Shown: piece after piece, positions 6,476 through 7,149 of the stretch | Layout: every line of letters begins with the position of its first letter | How positions within the stretch are numbered: the stretch's first letter is position 1 | Origin: Lachnospiraceae bacterium | GTDB lineage: Bacteria > Bacillota > Clostridia > Lachnospirales > Lachnospiraceae | Length of the DNA: 7,149 nt | Assembly: GCA_017463035.1 (NCBI GenBank) | Contig: JAFTPY010000132.1 | Span: 1 to 7,149 of the forward strand | Reading direction: 5' to 3' | Notes under the pieces: generated by a model | Told to the model about the DNA's origin: nothing | Seen by the model: the letters and a program-made list of their open reading frames with translations, nothing else | Database searches by the model: none | Translations under genes and position numbers: made by a program

Positions 6476-7149
6476 ATGAACACGATTTGGTCAACCTATG
6501 TACAGGGAATCGGAACACTTTACAACACACGGCTATTGCGATTCTCGGATTTGTTTCAAAAAAAGTACCGGGATGCTTTTCGGATTGATGACAAGGAACA
6601 GATTCTCGAAATCGGATGCGGTCCGGGAGCATTGGCGGAGTCTTTGGCGCGTTGGTATCCAAAGGCCCGGGTGTGGGGAGTTGACAGAGACAGTAATTTT
6701 ATTGCCTTTGCGAAGCAGCAAAATCCGTTGATTCAATATACGGAAGGGGATGCCACGGCATTAGCCTTTGAAGACGAAAGTATGGATGTTACCCTATCCA
6801 ATACGGTGGCAGAGCACATTGAGCCGTCTAAGTTTTACGGGGAACAGTACAGAGTACTGAAAGAAAACGGTGTGTGCCTTGTTTTATCCGCAAGAAGGGG
6901 GATCAACATTACGGCTCCGTGTATCAGTGAACAGACGGCCTTCGAAAAAGAAATTTGGAAGCGGGCAGAAAAGCAGCTTGCGGAAGTGGATGAGAAGTAT
7001 TCCGTATGTGCGTATCCGCAAAATGAGTCGGAATTGCCGCTGTGTATGGAACAATACGGCTTTCGGAATGTGACCACGGAATACTTAACAATAAATTTGA
7101 CACCGGACAACCCGATTTATTCTAAGGAGACTGCTCATGCTATGATAAA
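6476..7149 (+). CDS. Class I SAM-dependent methyltransferase, 5' part (3' end outside window)
   Basis: The frame is open from ATG 6476 to the window end, giving 224 residues without a stop. Seen: a short N-terminal helical part, then a Rossmann-type methyltransferase fold. Motif I is ILEIGCGPG (43-51), the SAM-binding glycine loop. VD (69-70) ends strand 2, where the acidic residue in this fold contacts the SAM ribose. EGDAT (90-94) is the adenine-pocket motif. SNTVAEHIEP (108-117) is the post-strand-4 region, and EQYRVLKENG (123-132) matches the family's usual E-x-x-RVLKPGG stretch. No signal peptide or membrane segment is seen, so it is probably cytosolic. The pattern is closest to the Methyltransf_11/UbiE-like group, but the substrate cannot be told. 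It follows a tRNA terminator and a structured element, and no separate promoter was found before it. Confidence 0.88.
   Translation, partial: MNTIWSTYVQGIGTLYNTRLLRFSDLFQKKYRDAFRIDDKEQILEIGCGPGALAESLARWYPKARVWGVDRDSNFIAFAKQQNPLIQYTEGDATALAFEDESMDVTLSNTVAEHIEPSKFYGEQYRVLKENGVCLVLSARRGINITAPCISEQTAFEKEIWKRAEKQLAEVDEKYSVCAYPQNESELPLCMEQYGFRNVTTEYLTINLTPDNPIYSKETAHAMI

Noticed and set aside
6144..6588. Two + strand open frames (6144-6458 and 6178-6588) covering the tRNA and the structured element
   Set aside because: They translate tRNA, terminator and hairpins into composition without any family resemblance, have no ribosome binding site, and the second overlaps the well-supported methyltransferase in another frame.
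6207..6662. 151-codon open frame on the - strand across the element and methyltransferase start
   Set aside because: It is antisense to the tRNA, the terminator and the SAM-binding motif of a better-supported gene and shows no motif.

Overview
This window reads as chromosomal DNA of a low-GC Gram-positive bacterium of the class Clostridia, most likely a Lachnospiraceae-like organism. The main evidence is a complete PolC-type replicative polymerase, which is characteristic of Firmicutes and related lineages. It sits in the conserved gene order rseP - ispG - polC, which in many Clostridia continues upstream as cdsA - dxr. The family placement is inferred from gene order and general sequence feel, not from a database search.

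Layout, all on the + strand. Positions 1-330 hold the 3' end of a site-2 intramembrane metalloprotease gene (rseP). A short spacer with a perfect 10-bp hairpin (341-366) follows. Positions 410-1468 are ispG, an enzyme of the MEP isoprenoid pathway. Its last 14 bases overlap the start of polC (1455-6020), so the two are probably translationally coupled. No canonical terminator separates rseP, ispG and polC, so they look like one transcription unit joining membrane proteolysis, isoprenoid supply and DNA replication.

Positions 6021-6475 contain no protein gene but are full of signals: an AT-rich stretch with one good promoter (6144-6172) and one weak candidate, a tRNA-Glu with anticodon CTC (6189-6260), an intrinsic terminator (6293-6320), and a strongly structured 132-base element (6324-6455). 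In that element an 8-bp closing stem encloses three hairpins. The element ends just before the Shine-Dalgarno sequence of the last gene.

Positions 6476-7149 are the 5' part of a class I SAM-dependent methyltransferase gene that runs off the window. Its substrate cannot be told from the sequence. The structured element is the least ordinary item here: it could be a leader RNA for the methyltransferase, a small RNA, or a copy of a dispersed palindromic or MITE-like repeat. The rest is well-conserved housekeeping sequence.
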